A stretch of 64,000 nucleotides of DNA from Eupeodes corollae (lineage: Eukaryota > Arthropoda > Insecta > Diptera > Syrphidae): positions 265,660,572 through 265,724,571 of the forward strand of contig NC_079147.1 of the NCBI RefSeq assembly GCF_945859685.1, read 5' to 3'. A program made the position numbers and the translations under genes. The stretch's first letter is position 1, and the number at the start of each line of letters is the position of its first letter. Positions 1 to 9,779 of this stretch are shown here, in pieces. Under the pieces are notes generated by a model that was not told the origin of the DNA, did no database searches, and saw nothing but the letters and a program-made list of their open reading frames with translations.

Positions 1-31
1 TAATGTATTTGAGTCCAAAACTTGAGTGTAA

Positions 32-378
32 TGGCTAAAACACAAACACGCTTTAGCTTCGGCTTCGTCTGCGTTACGGTGGGACTGCTTCGAGGTTGCT
101 TTGAATGACATTTCTATTATTTCATCCCACCAAAGAGCAAATATTTTGTTTGTTGACATTTTTTACAGCTGTTGAGCTGTCAGACAAAGCAAAAGTTCAG
201 ATAATTGAACTAGAGCTCCCGCTTGGATTCACATTACGTTACATTACGTTCTTCTCTTACGATTGTCAAACAAAACTTGAGGTCGAAGCTCCATTGTGAT
301 AGCATGCATTGAATTCCTATGGCTGAACTCGTAAACGTCAGGTGAAGCGGAAGCTGAAGCGTGTTTGTGATTCAGCCA
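32..378. mobile_element. MITE with long terminal inverted repeats, PIF/Harbinger-like
   Basis: The left end (TGGCTAAAACACAAACACGC) and the reverse complement of the right end (TGGCTGAATCACAAACACGC) match over about 35 bases with few mismatches and continue into similar CTTCxGCTTC tracts. The trinucleotide TAA flanks both sides (29-31 and 379-381), which fits the TWA target duplication of PIF/Harbinger elements. At 347 bp and with no ORF it would be a non-autonomous MITE. The superfamily call rests only on the 3-bp duplication. A single copy is seen here. Confidence 0.6.
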
Positions 379-414
379 TAACTCTTATCTGTGGGCTGGT
401 GCTCCAGCAACTTA

Positions 415-625
415 CTTAAATCTCGTGGACAGTTTAAGTCAAATAGCCAGTTGTATTCTACCCTTAAAGTATGTAACTCTAATCCTTGCGCTTCTAGGAA
501 TATATATCCATTTACCATTGAACCAAATCTCGAAAATACAGGGATTCGGTTTTAGCCGTACTACGTGAATGTGGAATGCCTTGCCACGCACTATCTTTCA
601 AAGTTATTGCAATCCGCAGAAAATC
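415..625 (+). mobile_element. LINE-a remnant, C-terminal tail of the reverse-transcriptase ORF
   Basis: Translation in shifting frames gives the conserved end of a CR1/Jockey-group LINE protein: the 'NSQL..PLK' stretch, then 'TIEPNLE', then a decayed 'ARMWNALP'-type motif. The same order is seen at 4430-4650 and 34720-34909. Stops and frameshifts are frequent, so this is an old 5'-truncated copy. Confidence 0.6.
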
Positions 626-809
626 GAAACTAATGTACACGAACACCTCTTTCCAAACTCTTCATCCTTTTCAAATGCTCACACTTTGTCTTTGGCATAT
701 TAAAGGCGCACAAAACTTTTAAACAATATGGATGCACGTTTCTAGAATTGAGATCTTTACAAAAACAACAATCAGAACTAAGTTGCTTACATGATAAATG
801 AAGTAAGAA

Positions 810-1045
810 GGTGGCGCAACAGTCCATAGAGACCCAGGCCTAGTGGCTTACAACTCTCAAACAATTCTGTGTACTAGTCATGTCAGGGATGGAGTGGACC
901 TACAGTTTATTTGCCGAATCCAAACGGCTTATTTGAGAAAGCAATTTTCATAACAATAATTACTCTTGGAGGATTTGTCAATTGCTCGAAAAGGGACATA
1001 CCATCAATGGGTGACACAAGCAGGTATTCAACCCAAGACCAAAAC
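810..1045 (-). mobile_element. tRNA-Asp-derived SINE, old truncated copy
   Basis: Reverse-complement copy of the SINE best preserved at 51191-51515. The body matches in order: GGTGGCGCAACAGTCC, CTAGTGxCTTACAACTCTCAA, the GCCGAATCCxAACGGC segment, TTACTCTTGGAGGATTTGTCAA, and part of the B-box (TTCAACCCAAGACC). The tRNA 5' part beyond the anticodon arm is lost. It is more diverged than the other copies. Confidence 0.75.
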
Positions 1046-1609
1046 TGCGTTTTTTCAAAAAGTTAAAAATTAAAGGAAACTCTTATTTTTCTATGTTTCG
1101 TAGTTGTCTCCAATATTTATGAATATTGACTTCTAACACCTCACTCTTATTAACAAAAAGAGATCGATATTCATCTTACAATGTTTTTCCAGCTCTGAGA
1201 ACAATCTTCTTTATGTGACATTAAGTAATCCATTGGAATATCATCATAAAAAGCTGATACTGTGCACTGAACTTCAACCATTAGCCATATAAGTCATTGT
1301 GCACAAAACCATAACAGTCCTCAGCAATATCCAAAAACAAATCGAAAAATGACCAATGACAATATTATTGACGGTCGTCGTCGTTCTTTGGCCAATGGTC
1401 CACGTTGTTAAAGACGGTAAGAGTCGACGGCTCAGGAACAATTGCATTGCAATACGGATGCGGAGCATGGAAATCGAGTCAAGGAAGGAATATTGTGCAC
1501 CAATCTTTTATACCAGTTTGACAGTTGGTATAAATAAGACAATAAAAAAATAAATCGTTATATTCCCATACTATACATAACTAACTGCACCCGGATTGTA
1601 AGCCTTGCC
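1046..1609. other. Unassigned AT-rich sequence
   Basis: No convincing ORF, RNA gene or recognisable repeat. A short stretch near 1365-1420 is richer in CGTCG triplets, like the host-type blocks elsewhere in the window, but nothing identifies it. Confidence 0.4.
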
Positions 1610-2188
1610 TTGTGCTTGTGCCTACTCCTGTCGCGCATGCGGAGGTTCTTGGCGTGTCCACATATCAGGTGGCTCCTCTACTTCTGTGTGAGCCAAAGAG
1701 TTCGCCTCCAATCGAATCCGCAAGAGCCAGCATCAGCATCAGTAGTCCGTTTCATTTGGCGGGATACTCCTTTGAAAACATCAGCAAATTCCGACCGTCT
1801 CGATAGCATAATTTTGGACATAAATGCGGTACCGAATTGACTCGAAGACGACAGCCGTAAATCGGTTGGCAATCGAGGTGGGCTTCCACTTCATATAAAA
1901 ATTATATGTAGGCTTACAATACTCGCGTATAAAGAGTGGAAGCAGATCCCACAGATCACACACGTCAGATCCATATTTGTTCAAACATTGAAATTCGGTC
2001 CAATCGGGGCAGCAATTCTCAACAATTTCATATACTATCTATGCGGAAACGTTGCGAGCAATTCAACGCAAATGGAGATGACCGTCCACGACGACACGAA
2101 CGGCGAAGAAGATGATCATGGGATGATACGCGAACGCGATTCCGTAACCGAAGACGACTACGCTGCGACGACAACGCAATTCAATTGA
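1610..2188 (+). pseudogene. Possible broken coding region or exon, unrecognised
   Basis: One frame is open from 1610 to 2188 except for a single TGA at 1838-1840, giving segments of about 76 and 115 codons. The downstream part contains 'AYKEWKQIPQITHVRSIF' and 'KFGPIGAAILNNFIYYLCG', then an acidic tail with Glu/Asp runs, and ends in TGA at 2186-2188. Base composition is richer in G+C than the flanks, with many GAC/GAA/ACG codons, which looks more gene-like than its surroundings. I do not recognise the protein. It could be a decayed host exon, a transposon ORF, or chance. No start codon or splice sites can be assigned with confidence. Confidence 0.3.
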
Positions 2189-3051
2189 AATGAAATGTTA
2201 TATCGATATTAAGAAATTGAATTGGAACGCATATTGGTCAAGAAGCCGAGAGAGGATCTATTTGAAATGTTTTATAATAGGTTAGGATGCCACAAAATAC
2301 GATTATACCTGTGCCCAGTGCCCATACGTTGTCAAACGTTGCTCGTAGAATAGGAAATGATACAGTGAATGGAAGACAATAAGTTTGATCGAAGATAGAT
2401 GTCCCATAGCTAAGCTATTGTTCAATCAATTCAGAAAGGGTTTGGAAGGAGTTCATAAAACTTAAGAATCCTAAAAGACAAACAAGACCGAACTATGGAA
2501 AGTATTCTGCATAGAGGGAGGGAACTAAATGAGAGTAGGTATAAATATACAAAAACTTCATGTGGACCAAAGAAGGCAAAGAGACTCATTGGAAGCTATA
2601 AACAGCATAAGGTACAACACAAAAGGTTTGATATTTTGGACAGAACTAAAGTCAAAGTATATTTAATTTATATGGCAATGTTTTGAATATTTCTGAAGCG
2701 TTGCGCTTCTTTAAATAAGGCAAAAGAGGAAAACGGACTTTAAAGCACAGAAGTGATGTTTTTCTTTTCAAATACCGCTTGATTTATCAAGGAGGTGACA
2801 CCTTGTGTCGGAAGTTGAGGCTAAAATAAAATTTATTGCCGATTTTTTTTTTTAAAAGAGCACTGGTTATAATTTTTAATAAAGAACAAATGGAAACAGT
2901 CAAAAATGTTGAAGAAAAGAGCTCATTCAATTTGTGTGACTAAATTTTTTGTAAGAGGCGATGTTGATTTTAAATTAAAAAATAATTATTTACGAATTTA
3001 TTGCCATTTATTTTATTATGATAATGTTAATATATAGTTCAATTATGTATA
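2189..3051. other. Unassigned AT-rich sequence left of repeat A
   Basis: Contains no recognisable gene or element; the only ORF (2495-2686, 63 codons, Lys/Tyr-rich) has no recognisable motif. It becomes very AT-rich after 2820. Homology with contig 2 begins at 3052, where contig 2 itself begins, so the true limit of homology to the left is unknown. Confidence 0.4.
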
Positions 3052-3770
3052 GGTAGAACACCTTTTATTTCAAATAACACCAAAGAAAGAAGTCCAACAG
3101 TGTCAAATAAAATGATCTTGGCGGTCAATTGACATGGCCATTGAATTTTTCGCTTAAAAGAGCCATTGCTCTGTTAACTGTGTGGCACCGTCCTGATGAA
3201 ACCACATATCGTCCACATCCATATCTTTCAATTCGGGCTGAACAAAGTTTTCTTATCATCTCTGACCGGCCTCATTTTACATAAAATACGCCAGCCCATA
3301 AACTTTACCAAACAGTCAGTCACTCTTTGTGGGTGCATTGGTTTTTTGACAAAACTCTTGGATTATCACTCGACCGATGAAATGCGGGATTTCTGCTTAT
3401 TGAGACGAATTCACTGAGCGTAAAATGTGCCTATCATCCACTATTGCCATTTCTTGCCACCATTCCAACTATTGTCGACGCTTGAAATGATCAAAAGGCT
3501 TAAGTCAACTGACCTTGTTAGCCTGCAAATGCAAGCCTTTTTGCAAAATGTTTATCAATGACGACCGCAAGAGGTGAAATTGTTGGGCGTGATGAAGAGT
3601 TGAGTTTGAAGGCTCTTGAGCCACACTATCGTAAATAGCTGCAACATTTTCTGCAGTACGAACGCACTGTACGCAATTTTATACGATTAAATTGACCGTA
3701 AAAACACGAAGTGCACAATATACATGTTGATTTAAACGCCCATTTTCATAATAATACTGAACAACATTAA
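3052..3770 (-). mobile_element. Tc1/mariner (IS630-type) transposase relic, copy in A
   Basis: On the minus strand the translation gives the insect Tc1/mariner-type core 'DMDVDDMWFHQDGAT' (around 3180-3230) with the catalytic-site Asp, preceded by decayed 'KIIFSDQAHF'-like and N-terminal helix-turn-helix parts up to about 3770. Many stops and frameshifts make it non-functional. The domain after the QDGAT motif is truncated near 3060. The same relic in A' is at 14177-14945. Terminal inverted repeats are not identifiable. Confidence 0.75.
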
Positions 3771-3899
3771 ATATGCACATTTCTTGACGCTTAGGTGTGG
3801 TTCAAATTCAACATCGGCCCTTAAAATCTAAACAATCCCTATCAAACAATAACGATAGCGAATTCAATTTAATTTAATATTAAACATGACCAGAAATTA

Positions 3900-4745
3900 C
3901 CGCAAAAAATGTGCCCCAGGGCTCCGTTTTTTCTCCAAAACTCTTCCGTATTTTTATAAATGATCTTTTGTCTGAAACCTTCAATCCACTACATTGTTTC
4001 GCTGATGACAGTAACCTCTGCTTTTCATATTCGTTTTCATCCTTGTTCTTCGGATGTGGACTACCAACGACAGCGTATGATAAGGTCATTAAATTCTGAT
4101 CTTGACAGCATTGTTCAATGGGGACTCAAAAGCCCCCAATGCTGCTATCCATGGATTGTACATGCATCGAGGAGATTGAACAACTAACAGTCCGCTATGT
4201 GCATCACAAACCACTTGTTGTGGAGTGTTGTGTTGTGGAGGTTTCCTCCAACTATGCAAAAAGTATTTTTCTCCGTTTTAATGTGGTTATAATTTACAAA
4301 GCTTTTATTCGTCCAAAACTTGTGTATAACTCTCATATTTAGGGAGTTGCTGAAATAACATACCTCCGCGGCCGCAAGGTCTCATGTCTGTCATTGTTTT
4401 ATCGTTACTTTTATAAACAATGCTCTATTCAAATAGCCAGTTGCATTTCTCCCCTCAAACAATTCAACCGTATTTAATACCCGTATTGCTAGGAATGTCC
4501 AACAGTTTACCCTAGAGCCCAATTTTGGGCGTACTGTTAAGTATATGCATTCGTTCTTTAGCCGCACTGCACGAATGTGGAATGCTTAACCAGGTTCAAT
4601 ATTTCCCACTCATTAAGATGTGCAGACATTCAAAATCGATGTGCATCGGTTTCTTCTTTTCTAATTGAGCGCACTGTGTTCAATCATTATAAGGGTATTC
4701 ATAACCCCTTAAATGCACGCATACTATAAAAAAAAACATTGTTAA
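3900..4745 (+). mobile_element. LINE-a: CR1/Jockey-group reverse transcriptase, 5'-truncated
   Basis: Translation begins with RT motif 4 ('VPQGSVFSPKLFRIFINDLL'), followed by the catalytic box as FADDS (codons near 3995), then frameshifted 'DLDSIVQWGLK', 'KAFIRPKLVYNSHI', and the C-terminal 'FGRTVKYMHSFFSRTARMWN' around 4520-4580. A 3' UTR with 'AAGGGTATTCATAACCCC' and A-rich tail ends near 4745. Several frameshifts and a partly deleted thumb region make it dead. No endonuclease domain remains. It is the reference copy for the other LINE-a relics in this window. Confidence 0.8.
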
Positions 4746-4829
4746 TAAAAAAAAAAACTAACGAACGAAAAATGATATTGCCCTAAAGATAATTGTATTC
4801 ATTAAAGAATAACGCTTTTACATGTGGCA

Positions 4830-6530
4830 ACATTTTTTGAATTGCTCAAAGTTGGTACAAATTTAATTTCGACTCAAACATCTTTTCAAAAATTTGAGAT
4901 TTTTTCTTTGAACTTATTTTATCGTATAAAAAATATTGTTTTGAACTTTTGGTAAAATTTTGAGAAAAATTGAATTGACACAAAAATAATAAAAGTTCGT
5001 AAACATTGATTGATTCTCGACTCAAATATCTTTTCAAAAATTTAAGAATTTGGCTTCAATTTAATTTTATTTTATAAAAAAAATATTGCTTTCAGTCGTG
5101 AATAAAGAAAACATTCGCTTAAAATTAATTTCATTTATACAATTTTTTATTTGTTTATATTATAAATAATAACTTTTAAGAAACGCTACTAAAATAGGTA
5201 ATAATTTGTTTTTGAATAAAAGTCTCGTTAACCTTTGGTATGTATGTAATTTATACATTTCGAAATCAAACTATTTTATCATACAAATATATAAAAAAGT
5301 CGTATTTTTATTGAGATTACAATTTATTTTAAAACAATGGAAAGACTTTTATTTAGTCAACCAATTTCAGTTCTTCATTTTGAATAAAAGTTGTTATTAT
5401 ATTATTGTGGCATGTCACAACCCCGGAGAATAACAATAAAGTGACTGTCTAATATTATCATTGATTTGAGAAAACTTATCAATTTACTACAATCTGTGAG
5501 GTAAATATACTATAACTTTCATAATGCTTGTGTTCTCCACTTCTCCAGTTTATTTAAAACAAATAAGAAATTTTGTGTTCAGTTGCATTCGTCGGTCCGT
5601 TGTGTGTTTTTTTAGTTTAAAATTAGTGCGAAATATGGCCGACTCAACGTCAAATTTAATTTTAATATTGGTAATAAAATAAGTTGCAAGTCGCACAATT
5701 TGACAGCCATCTTTACTGTACCAGAATTTGGGTTATGTTTGTTGTCTATACAAAACACTTGCTAGGCCCGTCAACACTTCAGTGCTATGGTGAGTCGTTA
5801 TTCTTTTGTTAATCTAAAGTTTATTTTTATTTATACAAAGGTATTAGACTTTGATTTGTTAAAAAGTTGTATGTTAATATTCGAAATTACAAAAAAAAAA
5901 CAATAGTCCTGATTATAATCTGAAATTTCGTCCTTTTCGTCAGTCCTATGGCATCAGCCCTGTGTCAGTTATTGTTCTTCATTTCATGACCATTAATACT
6001 TTTAAAATGAATATTGGTAGATTTCTATTAAATTATTGTTTGTGGATTACTTAGAAATATTTAGTAAAACTTTGTGAAAGTAGTAAAAGATAAGTGAATA
6101 ACGTTACGTTAAATGTCAAAAGTTACTTAGTGATTGAAAGTGATTATTATTAAATCCTAAGAGATTTTTACTAATTTGTATTGAATTTCATTATTAAACT
6201 TTCAAGACTGTGTATACTCGTCAGTCTCCTGCAGTCAAATTCTGAAATTTTTAAATATACAATGTACTCAAAAAAGTGACAGACTCTATTGGGAACAATA
6301 TATTAATTAGATTAGCTATCATATGCACCCGAATTTGTAGAAATTTGATTTAATAACTATCGTAAAAGTTACACAACTTTTGTATAATCAACCATATGCA
6401 AACATTTTTAATTCTCTAAGAATAATTCAGCTGACGACTTTTTTACCAAAACACGAAAACCTAGAAACCTTCTAAGCAAGCCAAATCGACAGAAGGGATG
6501 GGAAGTTATCAGTGTGTGTCGCATCCTAGC
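4830..6530 (-). mobile_element. X repeat, copy X1 (non-autonomous, AT-rich, with cargo)
   Basis: Read on the minus strand it starts near 6530 with a head (GGATGCGAC, then CACTGATAACTTCCCATCCC, then GTCGATTTG) shared with 57683 and 63461. Its other end (about 4850-5200) holds AT-rich units repeating 'TTTTGAAAAGATATTTGAGT' at intervals of roughly 160-190 bases. Between them, about 5300-6405, lies about 1.1 kb absent from the copies at 57683 and 63461, where head and 'TTTGATTTCAAAATC' are under 150 bases apart. The head plus tandem units recall Helitron-derived DINE/MINE-type repeats, but I see no diagnostic Helitron end, so the class is unproven. Confidence 0.6.
5787..6054 (+). other. Candidate two-exon micro-ORF inside X1 cargo
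   Basis: ATG at 5787-5789 is followed at once by a strong donor, GTGAGT (5790-5795). A pyrimidine-rich acceptor ends in CAG at 5941-5943. Joining ATG to 5944 gives 37 residues beginning M-SYGISPVSV, ending ...CLWIT with TAG at 6052-6054. In A' (16861 and 17016-17126) the splice signals are identical and the two base changes in exon 2 are both silent (Lys and Asn codons), while the presumed intron differs at about eight sites. No known protein recognised. This may be chance or a captured gene fragment. Confidence 0.3.
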
Positions 6531-6653
6531 CTCTTTTTTCCTTTTTGTATTTCCAATATTTGTTTATTAAAGTTAGTCCCTGTTGACATATGTAAACTTT
6601 AAGTATTTAGTTATTTTATAGTTTTTAGCACAGTTTAATTTTTAGGCGCATTT

Positions 6654-6844
6654 ATTTTATTTATTTATTTCTTTATTATCAAGTAAATAAATTACAAATG
6701 ACAATAATTTTTGTATAAAGCCTAGCTACCAGGGACTATCAGCTAGATACATAAAAATCTTAAGAGTACAAAAAATATAATATGAGCAAATACATATTAT
6801 ATTTTTTGTACTCTTAAGATTTTTATGTATCTAGCAAATACATA
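6654..6844 (-). mobile_element. Short LINE 3'-end insertion with inverted 5' end, flanked by 14-bp duplication
   Basis: TTTTAGGCGCATTT occurs on both sides (6640-6653 and 6845-6858) but only once in A' (near 17716), so this is an insertion present only in A. On the minus strand it ends with an AATAAAG signal and an (AAAT)n tail, as a LINE 3' end does. A perfect 41-bp inverted repeat (arms 6743-6783 and 6794-6834, 10-base loop) is consistent with twin priming, i.e. inversion of the 5' part during insertion. The LINE family is not identified. Confidence 0.8.
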
Positions 6845-6859
6845 TTTTAGGCGCATTTT

Positions 6860-7700
6860 ACTTGCTCTCCCATCGATAGCAAGAGTTTGGCTTAGAACCG
6901 ATAATATCACTCTTGTTATTGATAAAAACAAAATAAATTGAGTTTTGTTGAAATCAAGAAACAGTTCTTCTGACCAAAATAATGGTGATGGAATAAAAGA
7001 TAAGACCCTTATTTCTGACAAAAAACATTAGCTTCTTTATCATAAACAGGTCTAGAACAATCTAGAAGGGCATACTCCAATTCTTTTAGAACCACAATTA
7101 AAATTCCAGGTCACGTAACTCCAAAGATTGGTACAGGAAAGACAAATGCAATCCAATTTTAGGCTTTTTTTAAAAATAAGTGATACGATTTACAAACTAT
7201 TTTCTGCAGTCAATGTGATGGTAGTATTGTACTTCCACAAATACGAGTTGGAAAGGAGGAGCTAGAAATGGAACTAGGTCGATAATTACAGTGGGTTTAC
7301 TTCATGCGAACGAAATGTCACTTAGACATCATTTTACCAATCTAGATGGATCTACTTAGCGACGCGACGTTCGTGAATATTCTGGCCCCATTGGTATGGA
7401 CATGACTGATTGTGAAAATATCAATGTTTTTCAATTTTCGCCTGTTATCGAAAATGTACCTGTTGCTGACAAACAAAAATCAGATCAATTGAGCAAATTT
7501 CAAATAACACTTTGAAATGTGCATGCAGTAAGGAAAAATTGCATATTCAAGATGGGTCACAACTGCCAATAGAATACTTAGGCTTTATGTGTTCCAGTTG
7601 TCCATCTAAATTCTTTTTCAATACAATATAGTGAAAGTTATTTTTCTATTAAAAATAAATCTTTATTATTAGATGGAGCGAATTATTTGAATTAATATAT
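6860..7700 (+). other. Unrecognised degenerate coding-like region (A copy)
   Basis: Several frames give protein-like stretches broken by stops: 'NEMSLRHHFTNLDGST', stop, 'RRDVREYSGPIGMDMTD...', then 'ITL', stop, and a Cys-containing piece ('KCACSKEKL.IQDGSQL..EYLGFMCSSC') near 7520-7600. The same is seen at 17716-18576, where the last part is open for 65 codons. It looks like the decayed ORF of a transposon or a retrocopy. I do not recognise the family. Confidence 0.35.
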
Positions 7701-7892
7701 TGTTCAAGATGGCTTCAGCAAAATTTGATATTAATCATATACATATGATGTCAATAAGAATAATGCTTTTTATGAGCACCTCCCGAAAACATTTTAGTGA
7801 CAAAAGGATTAATGTCAGATAACTTGATCCAAACCAAGTCTTTAAAACCAGACAATAAATACATCGAACCGAATTTTTAAACCACCAAAAAT

Positions 7893-8190
7893 AAAATGAT
7901 GGTAAGTGCGTTGGACTGTCATGCCAAAGATCTTGGGTTCAACCCCATGCGTGTGTTATCTAAAGTTTTTTACCGTTACTGCATCTTGCAAGGTATTCTC
8001 AAATTTTCCAAGAGTAATTCTTGTCATGAAAAGTGCTTTCTCAAATTAGCCGTTCGGATTCGGCTTAAAACTGTAGGTCCTCTCCATGCCCGAAAGCATT
8101 ACTGGCACACAGGTATGGTTGAAAGTTGTAAGTTAGTAGGCTTAAGTTCCCAACGGACTGTATTACTGTTTTCTATCTTTAAAAAGATCT
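7893..8190 (+). mobile_element. tRNA-Asp-derived SINE
   Basis: The head has A-box-like GGTAAGTGCGTTGG, the anticodon-arm sequence GGACTGTCATGC (GTC anticodon context), and B-box GGTTCAACCCC, all matching tRNA-Asp(GUC) layout. The body (TTGCAAGGTATTCTCAAATT, CTTTCTCAAATTAGCCGTTC, CACACAGGTATGGTTGAAAG, CAACGGACTG) follows. Not a working tRNA: the acceptor stem does not pair. Shared with A' at 18773, so it predates the split of the two copies. Confidence 0.85.
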
Positions 8191-9779
8191 TCTAATGTCG
8201 GGCGATAGAGGTCCAAAACTTATATGTTCAATTCAAAAAGTATAATCAATTCGTTAATAAGCAACTTTTGATACTCGGAAAAATTCAAGAACTTTATTTC
8301 CTTTCATACGAAGATGGAACGCCCTAACGAAAAGCCATCGCCCTAGACGTCTACTATATTCTAAGAATCATAAAACGTCGTCAAATTAAAAAAAAAATGT
8401 TTCAAAACATCCACTTGAAGGAAAAGTCTAATGGTATTTCCGCAATATATTTTCGAGCACATCAAAAGTTTCCTAATTTTTTCGCTTGTTGTTTTGTGCT
8501 CTCGCTCTTCTCATAGACTTCTCAAAAGTTAAAGTTCCTGATTTAAATGTTAAAATATCATAATAAACATATTCCTTGAATGCATACGTTTTTCAAAAAA
8601 CTAAAATTTGTACTTATGTGTTGATAAAGACAAGGAACTGTAAGTAAGGCTTAAAAAACACCCTTTTGAAAATCCATTCCCGAATTTCAAGGATTTCTTC
8701 AAACTGTTTTTGTCTGAAAGCAAGAAAAACTCTTCAAGACGTTCTAATAAAGCAGATCACATAATGTTATCCTTATTCGAATTTACACACGCACGTTGAC
8801 CTTAACTTAATAATATAAAAAATAATAAACTCCAAATGTTTTCAGAAGTGAAATTCATAATTCAATTTTTATTCAAATTTGTTTCTTCATCCAACAAAAG
8901 ATTGTGGACAGTATTTGAAAAGAAAAAAATTATATCTTTCTTCAGATGATTTTCACACTAAATTAACCCCTTTCTTGAAAAATAGCACCACATTGTTCCA
9001 TTATTTAACAACTTATCTCTGATCTTGTTTATCTTGTCACATGAACATGAAACACTCTTAACACGTTGTTATTGTCGTTACGTGTTGTTAGGCTTTAGTC
9101 TTGTCTATTGAGTGTAGAGTACTTTTAAAGGACTACAAATTCAATTTGTTTCATGAATTAATTTCAAAAAATAATGAAGTGCATATGCAAATATTATGTA
9201 AGTAGTTCACGATGTGTCTTGGAGAAATAAAATCCATTAATCACTCAAAACGATTTGTTATGCTTTGCAATGTCCTTTTGATTTGATTATACTCGAAGGT
9301 ACTTACAATAAAAATGAGGGTAAGGAATTTTTTTAATAAAAGGCTTCATTCAGGTAGTTAGCAAATATAAAGGTGCAAAGTACACAATGTTTAAAGTCTT
9401 ATACCTCTGTATAGTTTCTGTGAACTGACACATTGGGAATAATCCGTTGAAATTATGATGGAATGTTTAGGGCAATAGAGTCTTGTCTTCATACTTTTTC
9501 AAACTTTATGTTTGGACGTTAAAGTTGCAAATTTGTTTCCATATTGTCGGTATTTTTGTTTTCAAGAAGCTGAAGAAAATCACATTAAATCTGTTAATTA
9601 CTTTCGATGTACCTTCAAACATTAAACTATAAATATTTACCAATAAACTATGCCCATGACTTGAAGCCTCTTCTTCAATATTTTACCTTCATTCTCAATC
9701 TAAAGAAGAAGACCCATTTTGTGTATCACTAAAAACCTTACTCAATGGTGGAAAAATATTGCGTCAAATTACTGGAAGG
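8191..9779. other. Non-coding AT-rich sequence (A copy)
   Basis: No ORF, RNA gene or recognised element. It is matched almost base for base by 19066-20700, with small indels (for example about 30 extra bases in A' near 19545). The part from about 8770 is well conserved between copies and may be unique host DNA. Confidence 0.5.

Noticed and set aside
7893..7965. A tRNA-Asp gene
   Set aside because: The A-box, anticodon context and B-box are present, but acceptor and D stems do not pair and a common SINE body follows; it is the SINE head. The same applies at 18773 and 51191.
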